64,000 nucleotides of DNA. Source: Martinezella lusitana. Its GTDB lineage: Bacteria > Pseudomonadota > Alphaproteobacteria > Rhizobiales > Rhizobiaceae. The translations under genes were made by a program, and so were the position numbers. How positions within the stretch are numbered: the first letter of the stretch is position 1; each line of letters starts with the position of its first letter. Where the stretch lies: positions 26,162 to 90,161 of the forward strand of contig NZ_WUEY01000024.1 in the NCBI RefSeq assembly GCF_010668395.1. The letters run 5' to 3'. A model generated the notes under the pieces. That model did not search any database and was not told the origin of the DNA. It saw only the letters and a program-made list of their open reading frames with translations. This document shows, one piece after another, positions 40,736 to 49,361 of this stretch.

Positions 40736-42153
40736 AGTTCTTCGGACTAGAGGCAGAGATGCTTGCCCGAATACAATTCGGATTTACCATCTCCTTTCAT
40801 TTCATTTTCCCAGCATTCTCCATCGGCACAGCGAGCTTTCTTGCGGTTCTCAACGCGCTCTGGCTCTGGAAGAAAGATCCAGCCTACCTGAAGCTCTTCG
40901 AATACTGGAAAACCATCTTTGCCGTCACCTTCGCCATGGGCGTCGTTTCGGGCATCGTGATGAGCTATCAGTTCGGCACGAACTGGTCGGTCCTTTCCCA
41001 AAGAGCGGGTTCGATCATCGGTCCCTTGATGGGCTACGAGGTTCTGACAGCGTTTTTCCTAGAAGCTGGGTTCCTCGGCATCGCTTTGTTCGGACGAGAG
41101 CGCGTCGGAGACGGCGCCCACATGTTTGCCGTGGCCATGGTCGCGTTGGGCACCCTGATCTCTGCGACTTGGATCACCTCGGCGAACAGCTGGATGCATA
41201 CGCCCGCTGGATTCAGCATCAACGCCAGCGGCATCTTCGTGCCCGAGAGCTGGTGGCAGATCATCTTCAACCCGTCATTTCCCTACCGTATGGCCCATAC
41301 CGTCGTGGCAGCCTTCCTCACAACGGCTTTCGCCGTCGGGGCCGTGGGCGGCTGGCACCTCTTGAAGCGAAACGACAATCGGCAGGTCCGCATCATGTTC
41401 TCGATGGCGATGTGGATGGCCGCGTTGGGAACGCCGGTGCAGATCCTGCTTGGGGACCTCCACGGTCTCAATACACTCGAGCATCAGCCGGCCAAGATTG
41501 CAGCGATGGAGGGGCATTTCGAGACGCACAAGGACGGTGCCCCGCTCATCCTGTTCGGAATCCCGAATGACGGCGCAGAGCGAACGGAATATGCAGTCGA
41601 AATCCCGAAGCTCGGTTCATTGATACTGAAGCACGATCCCAATGCGGAGATAAAGGGGTTGAAAGAATGGCCACGTGATCAGCGTCCGCCAGCGTTGATG
41701 CCCTTCATTACCTTCCGGGTAATGGTCGGCCTCGGCTTCTTGATGCTCGGGCTTGGCCTATGGTCGCTGTGGGCGCGCTGGAAAGGATATCTATACAGGT
41801 CGCGGTTGCTGCATCGTTTCGCCGTGATGATGGGTCCGTCCGGATTTATCGCGGTCCTAGCCGGGTGGTACACGACCGAGGTCGGCCGGCAGCCCTGGAC
41901 GGTCTACGGCCAGCTCAGGACATCTGACAGTCTGTCGCCGGTTTCAGCTCCGGCCGTCGGTACCTCTCTTATCATCTTCATCGTCGTCTATTTCATCGTG
42001 TTCGGTGCGGGCGTCTTGTATCTCCTGAGGCTGATGCGGCGGCCGCCGTTTGAGATCGACGATCACGAACTTGATACCGCGCCGATCAGAACGGCTGGAA
42101 TGATGTCCGGACTGACGCTCGATGATGGTCGAGGAGCAACTCATGACCATTGA
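40732..42153 (+). CDS. cydA: Cytochrome bd-type quinol oxidase subunit I (CydA/CioA)
   Basis: Membrane oxidase subunit of 473 residues that oxidises ubiquinol and reduces oxygen to water without pumping protons. The N-terminus MKFFGLEAEMLARIQFGFTI with His23 (heme b595 ligand) and HFIFPAFSIG is typical. Later come GIVMSYQFGTNW, the segment WMHTPAGF, FPYRMAHTVVAAFL with a heme b558 His, and GRQPWTVYGQLRT at the C-terminal side. The periplasmic Q-loop is short, as in the cyanide-insensitive CIO group. It overlaps subunit II by 11 bases. Such oxidases serve under low oxygen or with cytochrome oxidase inhibitors. Confidence 0.95.
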   Translation: MKFFGLEAEMLARIQFGFTISFHFIFPAFSIGTASFLAVLNALWLWKKDPAYLKLFEYWKTIFAVTFAMGVVSGIVMSYQFGTNWSVLSQRAGSIIGPLMGYEVLTAFFLEAGFLGIALFGRERVGDGAHMFAVAMVALGTLISATWITSANSWMHTPAGFSINASGIFVPESWWQIIFNPSFPYRMAHTVVAAFLTTAFAVGAVGGWHLLKRNDNRQVRIMFSMAMWMAALGTPVQILLGDLHGLNTLEHQPAKIAAMEGHFETHKDGAPLILFGIPNDGAERTEYAVEIPKLGSLILKHDPNAEIKGLKEWPRDQRPPALMPFITFRVMVGLGFLMLGLGLWSLWARWKGYLYRSRLLHRFAVMMGPSGFIAVLAGWYTTEVGRQPWTVYGQLRTSDSLSPVSAPAVGTSLIIFIVVYFIVFGAGVLYLLRLMRRPPFEIDDHELDTAPIRTAGMMSGLTLDDGRGATHDH

Positions 42154-43147
42154 TCTTTCATTCGTCTGGGCCGCGATCATCGCTTTTGCCGTCTTCGCCT
42201 ATATTATTCTTGACGGCTTCGATCTGGGGATCGGCATAATATTTCCCGCCTTCCCGAAGCGACACGATCGCGATCTCATGACAAACACCATCGCTCCGGT
42301 ATGGGACGGCAATGAGACTTGGCTCGTGATGGGCGGTGGCGGGCTGATGGCCGTTTTCCCGCCCGTCTATTCGATCGTGTTTCCCGCGCTGTATCTCCCG
42401 ATCATCATCATGTTGATCAGTCTGATCTTCCGCGGTGTCGCTTTTGAATTTCGCTGGCGAACAAGGCCCGGCTCCCATCTCTGGGACATAGCGTTTTGGT
42501 TGGGCTCGTCGCTCGCGGCGATCATGCAAGGCATCACGCTCGGCACGTTGATTCAGGGCATCAAGGTTGAAAACTATGCCTATGCCGGTGGTACCTGGGA
42601 TTGGCTAAGCCTTTTTTCGGTCCTATGCGGGCTTGCCCTGCTTGCAGGTTACGCTCTGCTTGGAGCGACCTGGCTGAACCTGAAGACGTCAGGTGACGTG
42701 CAGGCACGCTGCCAATCATTGGCGAAGCACCTGACAATCCTGCTGCTTGCGTTGATCGGCGTCGTGTCGATCTGGACCCCGTTCATTAACGAGATCTACT
42801 TCCAGCGATGGTTCCAATGGCCCACCGCCTTCTTCTCCTCGTTCGTGCCGCTGCTGTTGGCGATCTGCGCTTGTCTTGTGCTGATGGGGCTTCAACAAGG
42901 CAAGGATCTCCAGCCCTTTCTGGCGACGCTCGGCGTGTTCGTTTTGAGCTACATAGGGCTGGGGATCAGCTTTTATCCCTACATCATTCCGGGTGCGCTC
43001 ACGATACGGGAGGCGGCAGCCCCGCTTACTTCCCTGCAATTCCTTCTGGCAGGAACAGCGGTCCTCATGCCCACAATCCTGAGCTACACCGGATACGCCT
43101 ACTGGGTTTTTCGCGGCAAGGTTCGACCGGAAGACGGCTATCATTGA
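42143..43147 (+). CDS. cydB: Cytochrome bd-type quinol oxidase subunit II (CydB/CioB)
   Basis: Subunit of 334 residues with the characteristic start MTIDLSFVWAAIIAFAVFAY, then DGFDLGIGIIF, and NETWLVMGGGGLMAVFPPVY. ATG 42143 follows GAGGAG; the earlier ATG at 42122 is less likely. Eight or nine membrane segments are expected. Ends in YTGYAYWVFRGKVR as usual for the family. It forms the heterodimer with subunit I; no cydDC assembly genes are in the window. Confidence 0.95.
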   Translation: MTIDLSFVWAAIIAFAVFAYIILDGFDLGIGIIFPAFPKRHDRDLMTNTIAPVWDGNETWLVMGGGGLMAVFPPVYSIVFPALYLPIIIMLISLIFRGVAFEFRWRTRPGSHLWDIAFWLGSSLAAIMQGITLGTLIQGIKVENYAYAGGTWDWLSLFSVLCGLALLAGYALLGATWLNLKTSGDVQARCQSLAKHLTILLLALIGVVSIWTPFINEIYFQRWFQWPTAFFSSFVPLLLAICACLVLMGLQQGKDLQPFLATLGVFVLSYIGLGISFYPYIIPGALTIREAAAPLTSLQFLLAGTAVLMPTILSYTGYAYWVFRGKVRPEDGYH

Positions 43148-43450
43148 GCGCAAGTGCAACGGTCGCAGGCTTGGCCGGCGGCCGATGCTCGAAGAGCGGT
43201 CGAGCCTGATGGCGCATTTTGAGGGAATTATGACTTTTACTGAACCACGGCACTTATGGAATAATCCTGATCAGCAATTCGGTTTGCGAGTGCAAAAAGA
43301 GACCGGCATGGCCACGAGGATCTGCGCGTGAATGTCAAGTTCGACGCGTTTCGACTGGCCAGCTCAATGCGATCGGACGTCATCCGGGATCAGCAGCAGG
43401 AATCTTGGCGCCGGCGGGTTGAGTGATCTTGCCTTTGAAAGTAGATCAAG
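43148..43450. other. Intergenic stretch within the oxidase locus
   Basis: About 300 bases between subunit II and the small membrane peptide. A 33-codon frame at 43230-43331 starts six bases after GAGGG (beginning MTFTEPRHLW), but no family is recognised and it may be chance. No terminator is evident, so the downstream peptide may still be co-transcribed. Confidence 0.4.
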
Positions 43451-43555
43451 ATGAGCAAGTTTTTGTCTCGTGCCGGTTACTTCGTCGGGCTTTGGCTGGC
43501 AGGCGTCGCATCGGTGGCGATCGTCGGCCTTATCATCCGCGCCATGCTGCATTGA
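43451..43555 (+). CDS. DUF2474-type small membrane peptide of bd oxidase
   Basis: A 34-residue peptide from ATG 43451 to TGA 43555. It consists of a short basic N-terminus (MSKFLSRAGYFVG), one membrane helix (LWLAGVASVAIVGLIIRAML) and a final His. This is the pattern of DUF2474 peptides found after cioAB/cydAB, thought to be small accessory subunits like CydX. It lies 303 bases from cydB, farther than usual. No strong ribosome site is seen (GATCAAG). Confidence 0.6.
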   Translation: MSKFLSRAGYFVGLWLAGVASVAIVGLIIRAMLH

Positions 43556-43647
43556 GCCTTAGATGGACGGACCTGATAAGAAGAGTTCACTGATGACCAT
43601 GGTTTCTGGCGATCCCTTTATCGACACCGTATGGCTGCAGGGCGAGG

Positions 43648-44406
43648 TCAAGCCTTCTTCTTTTTTACGGCCTTCCGCTTGGACTCGCCAACGCCCGGAC
43701 CGCTCAAAAAGCCGAGTTCAGCAAGCGGGTCGAGAATTCCTTCGGGAGGCATCCGCCTGCCACCTTTTAGCCGGCGATCCGTAAATTCCTTTGCGGCTCC
43801 GTCCAGGAACGCGTTGACCCTGGCGTCTACAAGGGATTCGATGTCCTCTGGCACGGGCAACTGGTAGACGTATTTCCGGACGCCAAGATAAAAGAAGCTC
43901 GAATGGAACGACCATAAAATCTCGCTGTCGAGTTGTCTGTTGGCTTCATCGGTATTGGTCACACCGATGGAATGATAAAATTCGTTCAAGATGATCGGAA
44001 AGGTTCGTTCCTGAAGCATAGAAATATAGCGCCTGTTGATGGACTGGTCGTTCAGCGCACCTAGGAGAAATATCCTGATCCATTGTCTATGGAGGATGCT
44101 GTCGCAATAATCGATCAAGTATGATTTGAGCCTTTCTCGAAAGGGAATGGCGCGATTTTGCAGCTCTACCTGCCATTCACCCTTCCATCGCGTCAGGAAT
44201 ACTTCATTGAAGACCCGCTCGATAAGCTCGTTTTTTGTCTTGAAATAGCGATACAGCAGAGGCTGCGTTACCCCAATGTGCTTGGCAATCTCTCGCGTGC
44301 TGGCTTGGAAGCCATTCTCGGAGAAATAATCGATTGCCTTTTCCACGATCTGCTTTTCGCGACTGGCATAGGACAGGTATGTCTTCGTTGGGCCCTTGGG
44401 CGGCAT
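43648..44406 (-). CDS. TetR-family transcriptional regulator
   Basis: Regulator of about 252 residues (an ATG at 44442 would add 12). The N-terminal helix-turn-helix is complete: EKAIDYFSENGFQASTREIA then KHIGVTQPLLYRYFKTKNEL. The larger helical ligand domain follows, with a lysine-rich tail. TetR proteins repress neighbouring genes until a small ligand binds. The nearest candidates are the cupin and SDR-transporter operons, whose shared intergenic region contains two copies of TRRTCRAWCGATAAWWW, a motif also found twice at 62.0-62.2 kb. The regulator itself lacks an obvious copy. Confidence 0.92.
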   Translation of the reverse strand: MPPKGPTKTYLSYASREKQIVEKAIDYFSENGFQASTREIAKHIGVTQPLLYRYFKTKNELIERVFNEVFLTRWKGEWQVELQNRAIPFRERLKSYLIDYCDSILHRQWIRIFLLGALNDQSINRRYISMLQERTFPIILNEFYHSIGVTNTDEANRQLDSEILWSFHSSFFYLGVRKYVYQLPVPEDIESLVDARVNAFLDGAAKEFTDRRLKGGRRMPPEGILDPLAELGFLSGPGVGESKRKAVKKKKA

Positions 44407-44442
44407 GGGGATCTTCGTCCTTAACTGCAAGCGTTTTGTCAT

Positions 44443-44872
44443 CGATCGAGCGGACTGCGGAAATCATTTGGCTCTACAAATGCCCGCTTTCCGTCCCCGG
44501 CATTCCTTTCGAGACTTGTGCGCCCCGTTGCATAATGGGTGTGGTCACATTTTTGTCGAATCTGAATTCACGCGAATAGCCTTCCTTAGTTCCTTCGAGG
44601 AGTTACCCGATCCGTCCGGTAATATGCAACTTTTAGGCCAGAAAAAGCTTGGCCTTGCTCCTCGGAGCGGTTGAGCCCCCCATTGCACCGTCCGCTACGA
44701 TTTGACGGATGACGATCGTCCCTCTTCGCCTTTACCTGCCAGTTTTACGCGCGAGGCTCGATCGCGCCGGTGTATCCGCTGACCAGCAAGAGAGCGGTTG
44801 GTCAACCGCCCTCTCGTGTGGAGCCGCTGGATCCGCGCCGTCTGGGGCCTAAAGCTAGCGGTATCGTCGAGC
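44443..44872. other. Intergenic stretch between TetR and cupin genes
   Basis: About 430 bases with no supported gene. It contains the TetR gene promoter region (minus strand) and, near the cupin stop, a hairpin (listed separately). Confidence 0.5.
44790..44815 (-). terminator. Terminator-like hairpin downstream of the cupin gene
   Basis: GAGAG-CGGTTG-GT-CAACCG-CC-CTCTC folds into an 11-bp stem with a two-base bulge, about 58 bases after the cupin stop on the minus strand. No T run follows. Confidence 0.35.
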
Positions 44873-45268
44873 TCAAATCGGAAGGGCGGCATTGCCGCTA
44901 TCCTTGAACTCAACGGTTACAAACTGCAGCGGGGTCTGACCAATATTCTCGAGGTCGTGCCAGGATATTTCTCCCGCCGCGAAATTCAAATGCTTGGTGT
45001 CGCCCGGCTGATAGCTGACTTCGACAACGCGCCCGTCGGCATAGCGCGACCGGGCTTTCCCATGCGTCAGCGAGGTCCAGAAATAATTGAGCACGTGGCA
45101 GTGGAATCCGAACCGCTCGCCCGGTGGCACGTCGAGATGCCAAACGCGAACATCGTCCGTCTCTGAGACGAGTTTCGTGCCAACGCGCCCGTTGTCCCTG
45201 TTGCGCTCAAGCTCCCGGACCAGGTCTTGAGACCAGCCTTCACGCGCTATCAAATTTGTAATGTCCAT
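44873..45268 (-). CDS. Cupin-domain protein
   Basis: Single-domain cupin of 131 residues with GAGGAAGGGAAG before the ATG. The small beta-barrel carries RFGFHCHVLNYFWTSLTHGK, a variant of the metal-binding motif with two His, and YQPGDTKHLNFAAGEISWHD as the second motif. Small cupins act as isomerases, dioxygenases or ligand sensors; without known relatives no reaction can be given. It is transcribed away from the SDR-transporter operon, and its promoter carries a copy of the proposed TetR operator, so it should belong to the same regulon. Confidence 0.85.
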   Translation of the reverse strand: MDITNLIAREGWSQDLVRELERNRDNGRVGTKLVSETDDVRVWHLDVPPGERFGFHCHVLNYFWTSLTHGKARSRYADGRVVEVSYQPGDTKHLNFAAGEISWHDLENIGQTPLQFVTVEFKDSGNAALPI

Positions 45269-45311
45269 CGCGGCTTCCCTTCCTCAGTCGCTTGCAGAAT
45301 GATTTGAGTTT

Positions 45312-45328
45312 TAATCGATCGATAAATT
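45312..45328. promoter_or_regulatory. Proposed TetR operator, copy A (cupin side)
   Basis: TAATCGATCGATAAATT, containing the palindrome ATCGATCGAT (45314-45323). TTGACT on the minus strand (45330-45335) is immediately upstream, so the copy would lie in the spacer and -10 region of the cupin promoter. Confidence 0.55.
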
Positions 45329-45703
45329 TAGTCAATCGGTCAACGGAAGCCAATTTTCTCGTGATCGCAATCAGTGGAAAATCTCATCGGGTAAGAGCAT
45401 ATTGCGAAATCTTAACATCATTTGTTCGAGAAATTATCGACTATACATCATATAGGAAATCAATAAAATGAAATCTATTCTGTATAAATACAGATTTACT
45501 AATCATAGATATTTATTAGATTTCAATAATAGCTGATTTCGTGCGCGCTATGATGACGGTCACTTCATAGAAGCGACGAAAAATACAGATTACATCATTA
45601 ATGATTGCGATTTTTCATGTGTGCACCCAAGGGTTGCCGTCGGGCAGAAATGCAAAAACCTCGATAAATTCGCTTGACAAAATCCTCACATATTCAGAAA
45701 TTA

Positions 45704-45720
45704 TGGTCGATCGATAAAAA
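45704..45720. promoter_or_regulatory. Proposed TetR operator, copy B (SDR side)
   Basis: TGGTCGATCGATAAAAA directly after the presumed -10 element and 17 bases before the SDR start codon, a classic repressor position at the transcription start. Confidence 0.55.
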
Positions 45721-45737
45721 TATTGGAGGAGATATCC

Positions 45738-46493
45738 ATGGGTCGAGTTACCGGCAAAGTCGCCATCGTTACCGGAGGAGCTTTGGGAATGGGGCGCGCT
45801 CACGCTGACGCGCTTGCCAAAGAGGGGGCAAGTATTGCGATTGCCGATCTCAACGCCGAAGCGGGTGCAGCGACCGTAAAGGAATTGGAGCAGCGTGGTA
45901 CCAAAGCACATTTCATTGCGCTCGATGTCTCATCTGAAGACAGCTGGTCCAAGGCCGTCGATGTAGTTTCCAGCCAGTTTGGCAAGATTGACATCCTTGT
46001 CAATAACGCCGGCATCTATCTTTCCGGAACGACAGAATCGACGAGCCTGGAGGTCTGGGAAAAGACCTTCGCGGTCAACGTTCGAGGCGTCTTCCTCGGA
46101 TCGAAATTCGTCATTCCGCATATGCGCCGAGCCGGCGGCGGATCGATCATCAACGTCTGCTCGAACTGGGGCCTTGTCGCTTTTCCTGATGCCGCCGCTT
46201 ATGTCGCGTCGAAGGGCGCCGTGCGCTTGCTGACAAAGGCGACCGCATCTGAGGTCGCCAAGGACAATATCCGGGTCAATTCTGTGCACCCGAGCCTCAC
46301 GGCAACTGCCATGACCGCCGACATCATCGCTAACGATCCTGACATGACCCGCAAACTGGTCGGTCCCTCGCTGCTCGGGCGCCCGGCGCGTGCCGAAGAG
46401 ATCGCGAATGCGGTTCTGTTCCTTGCCTCGGATGAGGCGTCGTTCATGACCGGCAGCGAGATGGTTGTCGATGGCGGATATACCGCGGTCTAA
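45738..46493 (+). CDS. Short-chain dehydrogenase/reductase (SDR)
   Basis: Classical SDR of 251 residues. ATG 45738 has GGAGGAG upstream. Cofactor loop TGGALGMG, acidic strand end IADLNAE (NAD-type), NNAGIYL, catalytic Ser in INVCSNWG, and YVASK. It resembles 3-alpha/20-beta-hydroxysteroid dehydrogenase-like and cyclohexanol dehydrogenase-like enzymes, but these labels are broad. First gene after the divergent promoter; the sugar-type importer follows, so it likely oxidises the imported hydroxy compound. Confidence 0.92.
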   Translation: MGRVTGKVAIVTGGALGMGRAHADALAKEGASIAIADLNAEAGAATVKELEQRGTKAHFIALDVSSEDSWSKAVDVVSSQFGKIDILVNNAGIYLSGTTESTSLEVWEKTFAVNVRGVFLGSKFVIPHMRRAGGGSIINVCSNWGLVAFPDAAAYVASKGAVRLLTKATASEVAKDNIRVNSVHPSLTATAMTADIIANDPDMTRKLVGPSLLGRPARAEEIANAVLFLASDEASFMTGSEMVVDGGYTAV

Positions 46494-46657
46494 ACCGACA
46501 AAGCTGCACTCAAGCCTGTGCTCGAGAGCCTGAAAGAAGTTCCGTTGGCTTGGTCTCGGAGGGGATCGCGGCAACGGGCTTGAGGTGACGCAAGCAGATC
46601 GCGGCGCGGCCGCTCAGGATTGCCCGCCTCACATCGTTCATTCAACGGGAGGATAAA

Positions 46658-47719
46658 ATGACTGATTTCAACGATAATTCCAATGTGCCCGGGCTTATCT
46701 CATTGCCCAAGTTTGGCAGAAGAGCGTTTCTCGGCGCCACGGCGGCGATCGGTGCGGCGGCAATGACCGGCCTCTCCATCACGCCGGCGCGCGCTGCGGG
46801 AAAGGATCCCAAGGACTATCACTTCGGCGTCGCCATTCCCTATAGCGGGCAGGAATCCTACGAGCACATCATTGCCGGTTACAAGAGCGCGATGGACGCT
46901 CTTGGTGGCTCGCTGACGATCGTCGATTCCAATTGGGACATGAAAAAGCAAGCCGACCAGATTGCAACGCTCGTCTCTTCCGCCGTTGACGCCCTGATCG
47001 TGCTTCCTATCGATCCGAGCGGCATCTCGAATGCCGTGCAGGCTGCTGTCGCCAAAGGCGTGCCGACCTTCTGCACCGACGGTTATGTCCTCGGAACCAA
47101 CGCTGTTTCGACGTCGCTGCACAATCACTTCGGCATGGGCGAAGTCTCGGCCCGCAAGCTCGCTGAAAAGCTCGGCGGTAAGGGTAAGATCGGCATTCTG
47201 ACTCTCCCGCAAAACGAAAGCTGGGCCATGCGCAGCATGGGAATGCGCTTCGCGCTGCGCCAGTACCCGGACATCGAGGTCGTCGTCGAATGGCCGTTCG
47301 ACACGACCTTGAAAGTCACTCCGCGCGATGCCGTCGACAACATGCTGACGGCTCATCCCGACCTGAACGGTATCTGGGCCGCCTGGGATCAAGCCGCAAT
47401 CGAGGCGACGCTTGCTGTGATGGCCGCCCAGCGCAACGACATGTTCGTGACCGGCATTGATGGCGGAAAGCAGGCCTTCGAGTACATTCAGTCGGGCACG
47501 CCATTCTTCTTCACGGTCGCGCAGAGCTTCTATCAGGAAGCGTACCAGAGCATCTACTTCGCCCACGAGTTCCTCGCAGGCCGCCAGTCACCTCGCCTAA
47601 TCGTTAACAAGGCCTATGGCGTCACACAGGAAAACCTTGCCAACCGCGAGGGCGGCGATATCGAGAACTGGGATCAGTTTGGAGCCGCCGACAAGCTAGG
47701 CTGGGCAATGGTGGCTTAA
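46658..47719 (+). CDS. Sugar-type ABC substrate-binding protein (RbsB-like) with Tat-like signal
   Basis: Periplasmic binding protein of 353 residues in the ribose/galactose family. The N-terminus has a twin-arginine signal (GRRAFLGATAAIGAAAMTGL) after a polar tip, cut near ARA-AG, so export by Tat is likely. The mature part shows HFGVAIPYSGQESYEHIIAG, IVLPIDPSGISNAVQAAVAK, PTFCTDGY, GKIGILTLPQNESWAMRSMG and GIWAAWDQAAIEATLAVMAA. Aromatic and polar residues at the usual ligand sites point to a sugar, polyol or similar ligand. GGGAGGA precedes the ATG. Confidence 0.9.
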   Translation: MTDFNDNSNVPGLISLPKFGRRAFLGATAAIGAAAMTGLSITPARAAGKDPKDYHFGVAIPYSGQESYEHIIAGYKSAMDALGGSLTIVDSNWDMKKQADQIATLVSSAVDALIVLPIDPSGISNAVQAAVAKGVPTFCTDGYVLGTNAVSTSLHNHFGMGEVSARKLAEKLGGKGKIGILTLPQNESWAMRSMGMRFALRQYPDIEVVVEWPFDTTLKVTPRDAVDNMLTAHPDLNGIWAAWDQAAIEATLAVMAAQRNDMFVTGIDGGKQAFEYIQSGTPFFFTVAQSFYQEAYQSIYFAHEFLAGRQSPRLIVNKAYGVTQENLANREGGDIENWDQFGAADKLGWAMVA

Positions 47720-47769
47720 GCAAAGCCCCAAGAACATGTATTTCAGGCCAAGACGCGGCTTTCTTTCAC

Positions 47770-47794
47770 GGCGCCCGTAGATAAGGCGGGCGCC
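47770..47794 (+). other. mRNA hairpin between binding protein and ATPase genes
   Basis: GGCGCCCG (47770-47777) and CGGGCGCC (47787-47794) pair perfectly around nine bases, 51 bases after the binding-protein stop. Without a T run it is best read as an mRNA-stabilising or attenuating stem that favours binding-protein synthesis, like the stem at 13081-13105. Confidence 0.5.
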
Positions 47795-47846
47795 GCCCGC
47801 TTCATTACGTCAAGAAGTCGGGCACCCAGGATTTGCGGACAACTGA

Positions 47847-49361
47847 ATGAGTAATTTGCTGGAAATGACGGGCATATCGAAGCGTTTCGGCTCGGTACTC
47901 GCTCTTGACAATATCGACTTCGACCTTCGGGCGGGCGAGACGCATGCGCTTCTGGGCATCAACGGTGCCGGAAAATCGACCCTCGTGAAAATCATATCCG
48001 GCGTCTATTCGTCCGACGGCGGAAAAATCCTGATGAACGGCGTCGAGGTTTCGATACGCGAACCCACGGACGCGATGGAATCGGGTATCGCAACCGTACA
48101 GCAGCATCCCGAATTGATCGGAAGCCTGTCTGGTATCGAGAACATTTTTCTTGGTCAGGAGGGCGCCGGCAAAGGTCTGCTGCGTCGCGTTGACCAGGAG
48201 CTGATCAAGAAGAAAACCCAGGCACTCCTGGCCCGATTTCCGATCGAGATCGACCTGTCGGTCAAAGTCGAAAACATGTCGAGCGTGGAGCGAGAGATCG
48301 TTGCGATCCTTCATGCCCTTCGCCAGGACAATATCAAGGTTCTCATCCTCGACGAGCCGACCTCCACATTGACCCTACCGGAAGCCCGCAAGCTGTTCGA
48401 GGTGATGGAAACCCTCAAGCGCTCCGGCATCGGGATCATCTACATCACGCATCGGCTGGAGGAAGTGATTGCGATCGCCGATCGCTTCACTGTCTTCCGC
48501 GACGGGCGCAAGATCGTCACCGGCGCCAAGGATGGATCGATCACCGAGGAATCACTGTCAAAGCTGATGCTCCAGAAAGAGCTCGGCGCTCTTTATCCTG
48601 CCAAGCGCCCGCAGACGGACGCGGACGGCGACATCCTGCTTCAAACCCGCAGTCTCGGTGTGGAAGGCGCGCTCGAAGACATCAATATCGAGCTCCGCCG
48701 CGGTGAGATCGTCGGAGGCTTCGGCCTGGTCGGTTCCGGCATCGAAGTTCTCGCCTCTGCATTGTTTGGAGATCGACGGCTTGACCACGGGCAAATTCTC
48801 CTGAATGGCGCAGTTCAGGCGCTGCAGACCCCCAAGGATGCGCTGAGGCGGGGGATCTTTCTCGTTCCTGGTGATCGAAAGACACAAGGGCTGACGCTGA
48901 CAAAGAACGTGACCTTCAATGCGACCTTGGCCCACCTCGGCAGGGCTTCCTCGCGATGGGGCGGATGGCTGAGACGTCGGAAGAACGCTGATACGGTTGC
49001 TGGCCTCCTGGAGCGGCTCGAACTGCGACCGCCGCATTTGTGGCGCAATGCAACAGAGTTTTCGGGAGGAAACCAGCAGAAGATCGTGTTGGCCAAGGGG
49101 CTGTTTCGACAGGCAGACGTCTATATCTTCCTCGAACCGACGGTGGGTGTGGATCTTGGCGCGCGCTCGAAACTTTATGACGTGATGCGCAGCTTGTCCG
49201 AGCACGCCGCGATCCTGGTTCTTTCCTCTGACTTTGATGAAGTCTGCGGCGTCGCCGATCGCATTTTCTGTCTTTACCGTGGGAGAATGTCCATTCCTCC
49301 CAGTTTTGATTTGGCCAGGGACGAGGTTCTCGATGGCGGTCTGGTCGGGAGGCGTCAATGA
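47847..49361 (+). CDS. Sugar-type ABC ATPase with two nucleotide-binding domains (RbsA/MglA-like)
   Basis: Double ATPase of 504 residues. The first domain has Walker A GINGAGKST, a Q-loop in IATVQQHPELIGS, and VLILDEPTSTLT with ITHRLEEV. The second domain has a degenerate Walker A region (GGFGLVGSGIEVLASALFGD), signature FSGGNQQKIVLAKGL and VDLGARSKLYD, as in the family where the second site is partly inactive. The signature of the first domain is weakened (NMSSVEREIV), which is also typical. The last four bases overlap the first permease gene (ATGA). Confidence 0.93.
   Translation: MSNLLEMTGISKRFGSVLALDNIDFDLRAGETHALLGINGAGKSTLVKIISGVYSSDGGKILMNGVEVSIREPTDAMESGIATVQQHPELIGSLSGIENIFLGQEGAGKGLLRRVDQELIKKKTQALLARFPIEIDLSVKVENMSSVEREIVAILHALRQDNIKVLILDEPTSTLTLPEARKLFEVMETLKRSGIGIIYITHRLEEVIAIADRFTVFRDGRKIVTGAKDGSITEESLSKLMLQKELGALYPAKRPQTDADGDILLQTRSLGVEGALEDINIELRRGEIVGGFGLVGSGIEVLASALFGDRRLDHGQILLNGAVQALQTPKDALRRGIFLVPGDRKTQGLTLTKNVTFNATLAHLGRASSRWGGWLRRRKNADTVAGLLERLELRPPHLWRNATEFSGGNQQKIVLAKGLFRQADVYIFLEPTVGVDLGARSKLYDVMRSLSEHAAILVLSSDFDEVCGVADRIFCLYRGRMSIPPSFDLARDEVLDGGLVGRRQ

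Larger units (their letters stand above)
45269..45737. promoter_or_regulatory. AT-rich divergent regulatory region with two operator copies
   Basis: About 470 bases, much more AT-rich than the neighbouring genes, between the divergent cupin and SDR genes. It contains two copies of TRRTCRAWCGATAAWWW (45312-45328 and 45704-45720), a plus-strand -35 TTGACA at 45674-45679 with AATTAT at 45699-45704, and the palindrome CTGTAT-AA-ATACAG at 45480-45493. The composition may reflect a regulatory role (curved DNA, nucleoid proteins) or foreign origin. Confidence 0.6.
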
